In this document: piece by piece, positions 1 to 6,983 of the stretch
Numbering within the stretch: the first letter of the stretch is position 1
How the letters are laid out: the number at the start of each line of letters is the position of its first letter
DNA from: Thermocaproicibacter sp002397355
Lineage (GTDB): Bacteria > Bacillota > Clostridia > Oscillospirales > Acutalibacteraceae
Assembly: GCA_036830905.1 (NCBI GenBank)
Contig: DAISNS010000012.1
Location: 1 to 27,651, forward strand
DNA: 27,651 nt
Direction: 5' to 3'
Position numbers and translations under genes: made by a program
Notes under the pieces: model-generated
Told to the model about the DNA's origin: nothing
What the model saw: only the letters and a program-made list of their open reading frames with translations
Databases searched by the model: none

Positions 1-22
1 ACAGATTTTATTGCGGCTGTTT

Positions 23-53
23 TTATACAAAACACGCATCATATTTTGTATAA
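23..53. repeat. Inverted repeat overlapping a -10-like box
   Basis: TTATACAAAA (23-32) and TTTTGTATAA (44-53) are perfect 10-base inverted arms separated by 11 bases. The right arm overlaps a TATAAT box at 49-54 on the plus strand. Such a layout fits a repressor operator on a promoter, but no good -35 element or downstream gene was found, so the function is open. Confidence 0.4.
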
Positions 54-378
54 TTAAGGGAAGAGCTAAATATGAAACACGGCTTTCAGGTCCGCAACTA
101 ACGCGTCCTTTAAAACCACAGTCACGCTATCTCATCCATGTAAGTTTTGCGGACCGTACGAGCTTCCATGTTTTTTGGTTACCCAAACAATATGACGTAA
201 GTCTTTCCAGCCGTCTGGAGGAAAATCAATCAGCACACATATCGTGCACCGACTTCACGCATACCGTGTATAGCTGCTCCGCGCCATACGGAATTACGGC
301 AAAATCGCATACGCAGACGAAAGCCGTCATGGCCAAACATTCAATCGTTCCGCAGCGGCCTCTTGCAGTTTTCGGCGG

Positions 379-407
379 TTGATTTTGTCCGGCGCCGGTG
401 CTAAAGT
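379..407 (+). promoter_or_regulatory. Candidate sigma-A promoter of the xerD-type gene
   Basis: TTGATT at 379-384, a 17-base spacer, and TAAAGT at 402-407 lie about 50 bases upstream of the recombinase start codon. The -35 box and the spacing are good; the -10 box matches only four of six consensus bases. Confidence 0.35.
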
Positions 408-454
408 GATGGTTAAGATACGATCGTCAATTTTCGAGAAGGGATGATGCAGCG

Positions 455-1477
455 ATGAATCGCACCAAATCCGGAATGAAAAACAGCCTGTTTGACGAAG
501 CTCCCTTGATCATCCGGGAATTTCTCGGTTATGTCGGCACAATCAAAGGTAAATCTCCGAAAACAGTTTCGGAGTATTATTTGGATCTGCGTACGTTCTT
601 TCGCTACATAAAACAGAAGCGCGGCCTCGTTCCGCCCGACGCAAAATTTGAAACCATCAAAATCGACGACGTAGATCTGAATCTGGTCAAAACGATCGAT
701 CTGACCCAGGTGTTCGAATATATGAATTTTCTGAGTGTGGAGCGTGGAAACAGCGCGAAAACACGCGCGCGAAAAGTTTCCAGTCTGCGGAGTTTCTTTC
801 GATACCTGACCGACAAAACGGGAAAATTGAGCAACAATCCCGTGCAGGAGCTTGAAACGCCGAAACTGAAAAAGACACTGCCCAAATACTTGAATCTGGA
901 ACAATGCCTTGAATTGCTCTCGTCTGTGGAAGGCAAAAACAGCGTGCGGGACTACTGCATTTTAGTCCTCTTTTTAAACTGCGGGATGCGGCTTTCGGAA
1001 CTTGTCGATTTAAATATGGATGATATTCATTTCAGCTCTTCAACCGTGAAAATCACGGGAAAAGGCAATAAAGAGCGGATTGTGTATCTGAACGACGCCT
1101 GTACAGACGCCTTGAAACGCTATCTCGCCGTTCGTCCCAAAGAAGGCCTCATCGACCGAAACGCTCTGTTTATCAGCGGACAGAGAAAACGCATCAGCCC
1201 CAAAACCGTACAGTTTCTTGTAAAAAAATACCTTGCGAAGATTGATCTCGGCGGCCCCGGTTATTCCGTTCACAAGCTGCGCCACACGGCTGCCACGCTG
1301 ATGTATCAGCAGGGCCATGTCGACATTCGGGTGTTGAAGGATATCCTCGGGCATGAAAACCTTGGTACCACCGAGATTTACACCCACGTTTCCAACGAAC
1401 AGATGGCAAACGCGTCCAATGCGAATCCCCTTTCCCACGTCAAACCAACAAAAGACAAAAAAAACCGGACGGTTTAA
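455..1477 (+). CDS. xerD: Tyrosine recombinase, XerC/XerD type
   Basis: A site-specific tyrosine recombinase, most likely one of the Xer proteins that resolve chromosome dimers at dif. The N-terminal half (about residues 15-125) is a SAM-like core-binding domain. The C-terminal half carries the full catalytic set: Arg in CGMRLSEL, Lys in GKGNKER, HKLRH, His in LGHENL, and the nucleophilic Tyr in IYTHV. The protein has 340 residues, longer than the usual ~300, because of a longer N-terminal domain and a ~20-residue basic tail after YTHV. The ATG at 455 follows a GAGAAGGG site at reasonable spacing; an ATG seven codons later is an alternative. The neighbouring spoIIM-type gene supports XerD over an integrase, since these genes sit close together in Firmicutes. 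No phage genes or att-like repeats are seen nearby. XerC versus XerD naming is uncertain. Confidence 0.88.
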   Translation: MNRTKSGMKNSLFDEAPLIIREFLGYVGTIKGKSPKTVSEYYLDLRTFFRYIKQKRGLVPPDAKFETIKIDDVDLNLVKTIDLTQVFEYMNFLSVERGNSAKTRARKVSSLRSFFRYLTDKTGKLSNNPVQELETPKLKKTLPKYLNLEQCLELLSSVEGKNSVRDYCILVLFLNCGMRLSELVDLNMDDIHFSSSTVKITGKGNKERIVYLNDACTDALKRYLAVRPKEGLIDRNALFISGQRKRISPKTVQFLVKKYLAKIDLGGPGYSVHKLRHTAATLMYQQGHVDIRVLKDILGHENLGTTEIYTHVSNEQMANASNANPLSHVKPTKDKKNRTV

Positions 1478-1535
1478 CGCGCGGAACAGCCAAAATCCAC
1501 CGCGTATCCGTACCGGTTTGGTTCCTTATTCTGAT

Positions 1536-2369
1536 TTAGAGGCTATCCTTGAAATCGCTGGCCATTTTTCCCCCGCCGCCGTTTTCGTCCTTGCCGGCAT
1601 CCTGACGCGGCTTAATCATATATTTATCAATCAAAGGGTAAACCGCGAAGTTGATCAAGAACGAGCAATACGAAAACATCAAAAACAAGGCAAACAAAAT
1701 AGCAAGGAGAATGGTCAGCCCCATAACCGGGGCGAGATAAAGAAGGAAAACAAGCAGCAACAGAAGACCTGTCAGCATGAAATTCCGCCCTACGCCAAGG
1801 ATCGCAAAAATAAAGGAATTCTTCAGAACCTGACTGAACTTCAGGTTAAACGTCACCAGCATGACCGGAACATAATATTGAGAAAAAACGAACAGCAGGC
1901 TTATCATGACGCACAGACCTGCTCCGACAGCATAAAGGATATTCTTCCCGCCCGCATTCCAGTAAAATGGGATGGAAATGCTCATCACGAGAAATACCAC
2001 ATAGCAGAGAATGCCATCCAGCAGAAAAGAAACCCAATTGTTCTTGACTGCATCCTTGAAGTCGGAAAAAATAAACGCATGCTCTTCGCGCGCATAGTTC
2101 CGCGTTACGAAGGTCAGCCCCGCAAGGAACGGATAAAGCAGAATTACCGGCAGAAAATCGACAGCCGGATACGGGAACAGGGAATTCAGCCAAAAACAAA
2201 GCGCCCCGATCACGGCGACCGGAATACAGAACAGCAAATTTAATTTACAAAGGTCAAAAAATTTTCTTTGGAAGATAGAAAAGAAACGCGGTATCGCTTT
2301 CTGCGGCGGCGCATCTTTCCTTACGCCCGGGCCGGGCCGATCATAATTGCCGAAAAAGAGCCCCATCAT
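1536..2369 (-). CDS. YesL/DUF624-like integral membrane protein
   Basis: A 277-residue polytopic membrane protein. An N-terminal cytoplasmic stretch (FFSIFQRKFFDLCKLNLLF, about residues 30-48) leads into a first hydrophobic segment, followed by about four more, and the protein ends in a charged Gly-rich cytoplasmic tail (GKDENGGGGK). The pattern of an N-terminal FF.....F.. motif followed by five or six helices resembles the YesL (DUF624) family, whose role is unknown although some members sit near sugar transporters. The start ATG-ATG is preceded by GAGGGG. It lies 120 bases downstream of spoIIM on the same strand and could be cotranscribed. A short AACC/GGTT hairpin with a run of eight T on the minus strand, inside the end of the convergent recombinase gene (about 1460-1477), may terminate it. 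Family assignment is by pattern, not by search. Confidence 0.65.
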   Translation of the reverse strand: MMGLFFGNYDRPGPGVRKDAPPQKAIPRFFSIFQRKFFDLCKLNLLFCIPVAVIGALCFWLNSLFPYPAVDFLPVILLYPFLAGLTFVTRNYAREEHAFIFSDFKDAVKNNWVSFLLDGILCYVVFLVMSISIPFYWNAGGKNILYAVGAGLCVMISLLFVFSQYYVPVMLVTFNLKFSQVLKNSFIFAILGVGRNFMLTGLLLLLVFLLYLAPVMGLTILLAILFALFLMFSYCSFLINFAVYPLIDKYMIKPRQDAGKDENGGGGKMASDFKDSL

Positions 2370-2489
2370 ATCAACCCCTCACCTGATTTTACTGATTATT
2401 ACAACTATACCATTGCGAAAGCCTGCCGAAATGCTTGTCCGGAAAATAGGATTTGCTCTTTCAGGCCAAAAAACACTTGCGCCGTAAAC

Positions 2490-3146
2490 TTATGCAAATG
2501 TAAAATATCCGCTCCACAATGCGGAAACCGCCGTATCAAGGAAAGCGGCCGCACAAGACCACGCGAGCGCTACGCCGAAGCGCAGGAAATAGTTTCCCAT
2601 CGGCCTTTCCCGGTTGCTCGGAATGCGATGGCGGGCAAGTGTGCGCGAACAGCGGATACCTTCCAGAGAGGCAGCTAAAATGGCAATACTGCAGACAAAC
2701 GCTCCGGGAAGGATTACCGCGAGGTTGTACAGAAATCCCTTCCAGCTGTAAACCGAATAAAGATAACCCGACGTAAGACCCAGCCCGAACCCGCGAAACG
2801 CAACAACCGCCGGGATCAAAAAAGCCCCCCACATGGAAAGCCCGAAGAGAAAGCATGCGAAAATGAATACGAAAGAAGAGGCAAACGACGCAGCAAATAC
2901 ACTTAGGAACGGCTGTGTCATCCGGGCTTTAAAATTCCCGGCAAAAAGAAAATCCAGTTTTTTCAGCGCATCGTAATCCACATTCCGCGCGTACAGAGAA
3001 CCGGCGGCCATACCGGCAAGAAAAAGGACTGCAAGGAAAACCATCGGCCCGTTTTCCCGAGCGGCGCGGATGAAATCCCTTCCCCACTCGTTGCCGGTAA
3101 CCTTGTGCTTTCCCGGCGCATACCGCATTGCAATGACATCCATACA
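2490..3146 (-). CDS. spoIIM: Stage II sporulation protein M-like membrane protein
   Basis: A 218-residue membrane protein resembling SpoIIM, part of the SpoIIDMP peptidoglycan-remodelling complex that drives engulfment during sporulation. It has a short cytoplasmic N-terminus, a first helix (MVFLAVLFLAGMAAGSLYA), then four or five further hydrophobic segments. The region FRGFGLGLTSGYLYSVYSWKG, with its small-residue helix and amphipathic loop, is typical of this family (PF01944). The start at 3146 (MDVIAMRYAPG) is chosen because AGGAGG lies 10 bases upstream; the frame stays open for 17 more codons without a better site. In Bacillus spoIIM also lies near the xerD-type gene, which supports the assignment. 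A sigma-E-like promoter is visible upstream. The alternative is a generic SpoIIM-superfamily membrane protein without a sporulation role. Confidence 0.75.
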   Translation of the reverse strand, partial: CMDVIAMRYAPGKHKVTGNEWGRDFIRAARENGPMVFLAVLFLAGMAAGSLYARNVDYDALKKLDFLFAGNFKARMTQPFLSVFAASFASSFVFIFACFLFGLSMWGAFLIPAVVAFRGFGLGLTSGYLYSVYSWKGFLYNLAVILPGAFVCSIAILAASLEGIRCSRTLARHRIPSNRERPMGNYFLRFGVALAWSCAAAFLDTAVSALWSGYFTFA

Positions 3147-3181
3147 CTTAATTCCTCCTATGGACTGACTCCTGCTGATTA

Positions 3182-3208
3182 AATGTATGTGGGACAAAGA
3201 GGTTCTAT
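3182..3208 (-). promoter_or_regulatory. Candidate sigma-E promoter of spoIIM
   Basis: Reading the minus strand, ATA (3208-3206), a 16-base spacer, and CATACATT (3189-3182) match the mother-cell sigma-E pattern of ATA at -35 and CATACAnT at -10. The start codon is about 35 bases further on. In Bacillus spoIIM is transcribed by sigma-E. The short -35 motif limits confidence. Confidence 0.4.
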
Positions 3209-3214
3209 GTTCTT

Positions 3215-4618
3215 TTATCCCCGCATCTGCTCATTCCCGCTGTCGGCCAGCGCGGCTTGAATCATGATCGCACACTCCAGGCGCTTTTTCTCCAGGAAGC
3301 AGGAAACTTTGTGCGGCCTGCGAATATCCCCCTCGTACTCCAGATTATTGGCGTTGCAGCCGCCGCTGCAATAAAACTTCGCCCAGCAGCCCCGGCACTC
3401 CGGCTTGGAATAAACGTTGGTGAGGGCAAAGCGGTTTTTCATTTCCGTGTCCAGCGTATCGTCCAGCACGCTTCCCATTCTCCACTCCGGCTTTCCGACG
3501 AACTGATGGCAGGGGTAAACATCGCCCGTAGGCGTCACAGCGACGTATTCATTTCCGCAGCTGCAGCCGCGCAAGCGCTTGATTACGCACGGCCCCTGGT
3601 TCAAGTCTACCATGAAGTGGAAAAAGTCGAATCCCCTGCCCTCTTTTGCCCGTTCGATCACCAACTGCGAAAGGCGGTCATATTCCTCGGACACCCGGGG
3701 AAGATCTTCTTCCCGGATTGAATAATCCAGCCGCGGGTCCGAAACGACCGGCTCGACCGATATTTCCGGAAAACCAAGCTCCAGATAGTGCTTCACATCG
3801 TTCGTGAAATCAAGATTATACTTCGTGAACGTTCCGCGCACATAATAATCTTTTTCCCTGGAGCGGCGCGCAACGAGTTTCTGGAATTTCGGAACGATGC
3901 TGTCGTAGCAGCCGCTTCCGTCCACGCGGACGCGCAGCCGGTCGTTGACTTCCTTCCTGCCGTCGAGGGACAAAATGCAGTTCGACATCTCCCGATTGAT
4001 GAAATCGATCCTGTCATCGTTCAAAAGAAGTCCGTTCGTCGTGATGGTAAAACGGAAATTCTTGTTGTGCTGCTTTTCAAGGCTGTGCGCATAAGCGACG
4101 GTCTTCTTTACGACGTCGAAATTCATCAGCGGTTCACCGCCGAAAAAATCCAGTTCCAGATTATGCCTTGCGCCGGAATGCGCAACCAGAAAATCCACCG
4201 CGCTTTTGGCGACGGAAAACGGCATCAGCATGCGCTCGCCGCCGAAGTCCCCCTGTGCGGCGAAACAATACCGGCAACGCAGATTGCAGTCGTGCGCGAT
4301 ATTTAAGCACATGGATTTGATCGGGGCGTTTTTCAGCAGCGCGGCGTAAGGCCCGTACACGTCGGCGGAAAAGAGCTGCCCTTTCCGGTACAGCTCCAAA
4401 ATCTCACCGTAACCCTCCCGCAGCGTTTCCTCGCCGAAACGATCGCTCAGATCGCGGAGCATCCCTTCCGGCGGCTTGTCCGGTACGGAACCATCCAGAT
4501 AATCGAGCATGGCGAACGGCGCCTCGCCAAAAATGTGCACGGCTCCGCTGTTCGTGTCAAGCACGATGCGATAGCCATTTGAAACATAACGATGTATCAT
4601 CTGTCTTCTATTCCCCAT
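3215..4618 (-). CDS. scfB: SCIFF peptide maturase, radical SAM/SPASM enzyme
   Basis: The radical SAM enzyme that installs thioether (Cys-to-Thr type) crosslinks in the SCIFF precursor peptide encoded immediately upstream. The CxxxCxxC cluster motif is CNLRCRYC (Cys111, 115, 118), followed by the family's DFFGGEPLMNF. A peptide-recognition-like N-terminal region occupies about residues 1-95 (YRIVLDTNSGAVHIF). The C-terminal third is a SPASM domain with many cysteines (CSCGNEYVAVTPTGDVYPC and CRGCWAKFYCSGGC) for two auxiliary Fe-S clusters. At 467 residues it has the normal family length. The annotated ATG is used; an ATG six codons later (MIHRYV, at 4600) resembles the usual family start. The gene follows the peptide by 69 bases that contain a hairpin. 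This is a hallmark pair of Clostridia; the cellular role of the mature peptide is still unknown. Confidence 0.95.
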   Translation of the reverse strand: MGNRRQMIHRYVSNGYRIVLDTNSGAVHIFGEAPFAMLDYLDGSVPDKPPEGMLRDLSDRFGEETLREGYGEILELYRKGQLFSADVYGPYAALLKNAPIKSMCLNIAHDCNLRCRYCFAAQGDFGGERMLMPFSVAKSAVDFLVAHSGARHNLELDFFGGEPLMNFDVVKKTVAYAHSLEKQHNKNFRFTITTNGLLLNDDRIDFINREMSNCILSLDGRKEVNDRLRVRVDGSGCYDSIVPKFQKLVARRSREKDYYVRGTFTKYNLDFTNDVKHYLELGFPEISVEPVVSDPRLDYSIREEDLPRVSEEYDRLSQLVIERAKEGRGFDFFHFMVDLNQGPCVIKRLRGCSCGNEYVAVTPTGDVYPCHQFVGKPEWRMGSVLDDTLDTEMKNRFALTNVYSKPECRGCWAKFYCSGGCNANNLEYEGDIRRPHKVSCFLEKKRLECAIMIQAALADSGNEQMRG

Positions 4619-4640
4619 ATTTCATCCGTAAATAAAATTG

Positions 4641-4662
4641 AAGGGACAGAAACCTGTCCCTT
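4641..4662 (-). promoter_or_regulatory. Intergenic hairpin between SCIFF peptide and maturase
   Basis: AAGGGACAG (4641-4649) and CTGTCCCTT (4654-4662) form a perfect 9-base stem with a four-base loop. On the minus strand it is followed by a T-rich stretch (CAATTTTATTT). It sits 25 bases after the peptide stop codon and before the maturase start, so it could be a leaky terminator or an RNA-stabilising structure giving more peptide than enzyme. Confidence 0.6.
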
Positions 4663-4687
4663 GTGATCAGCCGGTAAAAATGCTGCT

Positions 4688-4834
4688 TTATCTGTTTTTG
4701 TTCTCGCACTTCTGGTTTGTAACTGTGCAGGAAGTCTTGCAGGCCGACTGGCAGGAAGCCTGGCATTCGCCGCAGCCACCTCTGGCCGCGCTTTCCTTCA
4801 GGTTTGCCCGATTCAGCGTTTTAATCTGCTTCAA
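4688..4834 (-). CDS. scfA: SCIFF six-cysteine ribosomal peptide precursor
   Basis: A 48-residue precursor of the SCIFF peptide (six cysteines in forty-five residues), the substrate of the adjacent radical SAM maturase. The leader is MKQIKTLNRANLKESAARGG. The core is CGECQASCQSACKTSC followed by TVTNQKCENKNR, with cysteines at 21, 24, 28, 32, 36 and 43. The conserved SCQSACKTSCTV run is diagnostic. The start codon is TTG, decided by GGAGGG seven bases upstream; an out-of-frame TTG seven bases earlier stops after six codons. The gene is easily missed because it is short and has a rare start. A near-consensus promoter lies directly upstream, and a hairpin separates it from the maturase. Confidence 0.96.
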   Translation of the reverse strand: MKQIKTLNRANLKESAARGGCGECQASCQSACKTSCTVTNQKCENKNR

Positions 4835-4886
4835 TTTTCAACCCTCCGTTTCGCTTTCGGATTCATGCAGAATTGCTGCGTGCTTT

Positions 4887-4915
4887 ATTATACCACGCCG
4901 GCAGATGCAGGTCAA
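4887..4915 (-). promoter_or_regulatory. Sigma-A promoter of the SCIFF peptide gene
   Basis: On the minus strand TTGACC (4915-4910), a 17-base spacer, and TATAAT (4892-4887) form a near-consensus promoter with an extended -10 (TGG before TATAAT). The TTG start is about 45 bases downstream. The -35 overlaps the stop codon of the upstream membrane-protein gene, so the peptide can be transcribed apart from it. Confidence 0.75.
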
Positions 4916-5331
4916 AGATTATTTTTGCGCCGGAAGCCGCCGTTTACGGCAAGCAGGCCGCCGATCCCGCCGGATATCAGCATGACGGCAAGGCGTGTTG
5001 TGGATTCGGAGACGACGCCGTTTTTTGAAATCGATACCCCTGAAACGAGGAAAAGGAGGAACAGAAGCAGTCCGGATAGAACCCCGCACACAAGACCGTA
5101 CCGCTTCGATAACTTGGCGGTGATGAACCCGGAAAAGAACGCGCTGAGCATAGACACGATCAGAATGAACGCCGGCAAAAAGTCATGCGGAATATTTGAG
5201 GTGGAAACAAACGCCAATGCGCATACGGCAAGCAGGACGGCGCAAATGGCCGCTCCGGCGATGGTTCCGAGCAGAACCGCCCGTAATAAGGGAAGAAATC
5301 CCTTCTGCTCTATTGCTCCTAAATCTTTCAC
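4912..5331 (-). CDS. TIGR04086-type small membrane protein
   Basis: A 139-residue protein with four predicted membrane segments (LLRAVLLGTIAGAAICAVLLAV, FLPAFILIVSMLSAFFSGFITA, YGLVCGVLSGLLLFLLFLVSG, AVMLISGGIGGLLAVNGGF) and a basic C-terminus. The topology and the position between yajC and the SCIFF genes match the TIGR04086 family that recurs at this locus in Clostridia; its function is unknown. The start is a GTG at 5331 with AGGGGG nine bases upstream. A TTG at 5358 would add nine residues but has its only purine-rich stretch directly against the codon. It lies about 80 bases downstream of yajC and probably shares its transcript. Confidence 0.75.
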   Translation of the reverse strand: MKDLGAIEQKGFLPLLRAVLLGTIAGAAICAVLLAVCALAFVSTSNIPHDFLPAFILIVSMLSAFFSGFITAKLSKRYGLVCGVLSGLLLFLLFLVSGVSISKNGVVSESTTRLAVMLISGGIGGLLAVNGGFRRKNNL

Positions 5332-5413
5332 GGAAAGCCGCCCCCTCTTCTTTTCCAATCCTGACTCATTATTATTCCGCAGGGGCGGCTGTTATTCCTC
5401 AATCCCGCCGCTA

Positions 5414-5743
5414 TTACTGAGCGTCGTCGTGAATTGTATCGACGCTGCTGACGGCCCATTTCTTGATCTTGATCTTTGAGCGCTCGGAACCGGTTTCAAT
5501 GACCAGCATGTTGGCGTCTTCCTTGATGCCGACTACCTTGCCGACGATTCCGCCGATTGTAGTGATGTCGTCGCCAATCTGAATGTTGTTGCGCATCTTT
5601 TCTTCCTTTTTGCGCTTTCTGTTCTGTGGAAGAATCAGCACGAGATAGAAGATCAGGAAGAGGATGACCATATAGCCGAGAACAGACCATATTTCATAGC
5701 CGCTGCCGGTGGATGTGCTTGTCGCTGCCAAAAAGTGGTTCAT
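5414..5743 (-). CDS. yajC: Preprotein translocase subunit YajC
   Basis: A 109-residue YajC, the small accessory subunit that associates with SecDF and the SecYEG translocon in the cytoplasmic membrane. It has one N-terminal transmembrane helix (VLGYMVILFLIFYLVLILP), the charged segment QNRKRKKEEKMRN, and the cytoplasmic domain IQIGDDITTIGGIVGKVVGIKEDANMLVIETG, a very typical YajC run. The ATG at 5743 is preferred: a GTG four codons upstream is inside the GGAGGT ribosome-binding site itself. YajC next to tgt and queA is a widely conserved order. No secD or secF is in the window. Confidence 0.93.
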   Translation of the reverse strand: MNHFLAATSTSTGSGYEIWSVLGYMVILFLIFYLVLILPQNRKRKKEEKMRNNIQIGDDITTIGGIVGKVVGIKEDANMLVIETGSERSKIKIKKWAVSSVDTIHDDAQ

Positions 5744-5791
5744 GATTTTATGCACCTCCGTATTTGATACACTTCTATAAACATGATTATG

Positions 5792-5820
5792 ATTATAACA
5801 ATTATTCAGGCTGCTTGCAA
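5792..5820 (-). promoter_or_regulatory. Sigma-A promoter of yajC
   Basis: On the minus strand TTGCAA (5820-5815), a 17-base spacer, and TATAAT (5797-5792) form a good promoter about 50 bases before the yajC start. It lies in the gap after tgt, so yajC and the membrane protein behind it can be transcribed independently of queA-tgt. Confidence 0.65.
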
Positions 5821-5830
5821 GGTTTTCCCC

Positions 5831-6961
5831 TCAGATTCTTCTGCCGACTTTTTCTATGCATGCATCGCGGAACTCCTGGAAACTTCCGGCGTCGAGCGCT
5901 TCCCTGATTTTTTCAAAAAGCGAATTGTAGAACCAGATGTTGTGCATGACGCACAGGCGCATGGCCAGCATCTCGCCGCTTTTAAACAGATGATGGATAT
6001 ACGCTCTGCTGAAGTTTCGGCAGGTGGGGCAGCCGCATTCCGGGTCGAGAGGAAGCTCGTCCAGCTCGTACTTTGCATTGAAGAGGTTCCGGCATCCCTC
6101 CCAGGTAAAGGCGTGACCATGGCGGGCGTTTCGCGTGGGCATAACGCAGTCGAACATGTCTACCCCGCGGGAAACGGCTTCAAGGATGTTCTCCGGCGTC
6201 CCCACGCCCATCAGATAGCGCGGCTTATCCTTCGGCATTTCCGGTTCGACGGCTTCGATGACATGGTACATCGTCTCGGCGGTTTCCCCCACCGCGAGGC
6301 CGCCGATAGCGTATCCGTCGAGGTTAAGCTCCCGGATCTGCCGCATGCACCAGACGCGCAGATCGTCGTAAGTGCTCCCCTGGTTGATCCCGAACAGCAT
6401 CTGCTTCGGGTTTATGGTGTCCGGCAGCGAATTGAGCCGGTCCATTTCCGCCTTGGAGCGGGAAAGCCACCGTACCGTTCTCTCGCACGAGGCGCGCGCA
6501 TAATCGTAGCCCGCGGGGTTCTTCACGCATTCGTCAAACGCCATTGCGATGGTGGAACCGAGATTGGACTGGATCCGCATGCTCTCCTCCGGGCCCATGA
6601 AAATCCGGTGCCCGTCGATGTGGGAGGAGAACGTCACCCCTTCCTCGCGGATGCTCCTCAGTTTGGCGAGCGAAAAGACCTGGAAGCCGCCGCTGTCCGT
6701 AAGGATCGGCCCGTCCCAGCGCGTGAAGCGGTGCAGCCCCCCGAGTTTCCTCACGACCTCGTCGCCGGGGCGCAGGTGCAGGTGATAGGTGTTGCAAAGC
6801 TGCACCTGACATTTCAGCCCCTTCAGGTCCAGCGCGGACACAGCGCCCTTGATGGCGCCGCAGGTGGCGACATTCATGAAAGCCGGCGTCTGGACCGCGC
6901 CGTCCGGCGTCGCAAGTTCCCCGCGCCGCGCCGCACCTTCCGTTTTCAGCAATCGATACAT
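5831..6961 (-). CDS. tgt: tRNA-guanine transglycosylase (queuine tRNA-ribosyltransferase)
   Basis: A 376-residue Tgt, which swaps guanine-34 for preQ1 in tRNAs with GUN anticodons, the first tRNA-bound step of queuosine formation. Diagnostic motifs are TPAFMNVATCGAIKG near the N-terminus, the substrate-pocket DSGGFQVFSL (about residue 90), GYAIGGLAVGE, the RNA-binding region FDCVMPTRNARHGHAF, and the zinc site CGCPTCRNFSRAYIHHL. Length is normal for the bacterial enzyme. It starts 22 bases after queA, the next enzyme of the pathway, so both are probably one transcript. Confidence 0.97.
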   Translation of the reverse strand: MYRLLKTEGAARRGELATPDGAVQTPAFMNVATCGAIKGAVSALDLKGLKCQVQLCNTYHLHLRPGDEVVRKLGGLHRFTRWDGPILTDSGGFQVFSLAKLRSIREEGVTFSSHIDGHRIFMGPEESMRIQSNLGSTIAMAFDECVKNPAGYDYARASCERTVRWLSRSKAEMDRLNSLPDTINPKQMLFGINQGSTYDDLRVWCMRQIRELNLDGYAIGGLAVGETAETMYHVIEAVEPEMPKDKPRYLMGVGTPENILEAVSRGVDMFDCVMPTRNARHGHAFTWEGCRNLFNAKYELDELPLDPECGCPTCRNFSRAYIHHLFKSGEMLAMRLCVMHNIWFYNSLFEKIREALDAGSFQEFRDACIEKVGRRI

Positions 6962-6983
6962 CTTCCGCAGCTCCGTTTCCGTC

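Larger units (their letters stand above)
1..454. other. 454-base stretch without a convincing gene
   Basis: No open frame here has protein-like composition or a recognisable motif. The longest plus-strand frame (11-382) has no Shine-Dalgarno site and looks random. Visible elements are an inverted repeat at 23-53 covering a TATAAT-like box, a nine-codon mini-frame at 72-101 (MKHGFQVRN) behind a GGGAAGAG-like site, and a plausible promoter for the recombinase gene at 379-407. It could be a decayed gene, a non-coding RNA or a long leader; nothing decides between these. Confidence 0.5.

Noticed and set aside
11..382. 123-codon plus-strand frame at the left edge
   Set aside because: No ribosome-binding site, no motif, and a low-order composition unlike the neighbouring proteins.
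455..1477. The recombinase as a marker of a prophage or integrative element
   Set aside because: No phage genes, no tRNA or att-like direct repeats, and the spoIIM neighbour points to a chromosomal Xer protein.
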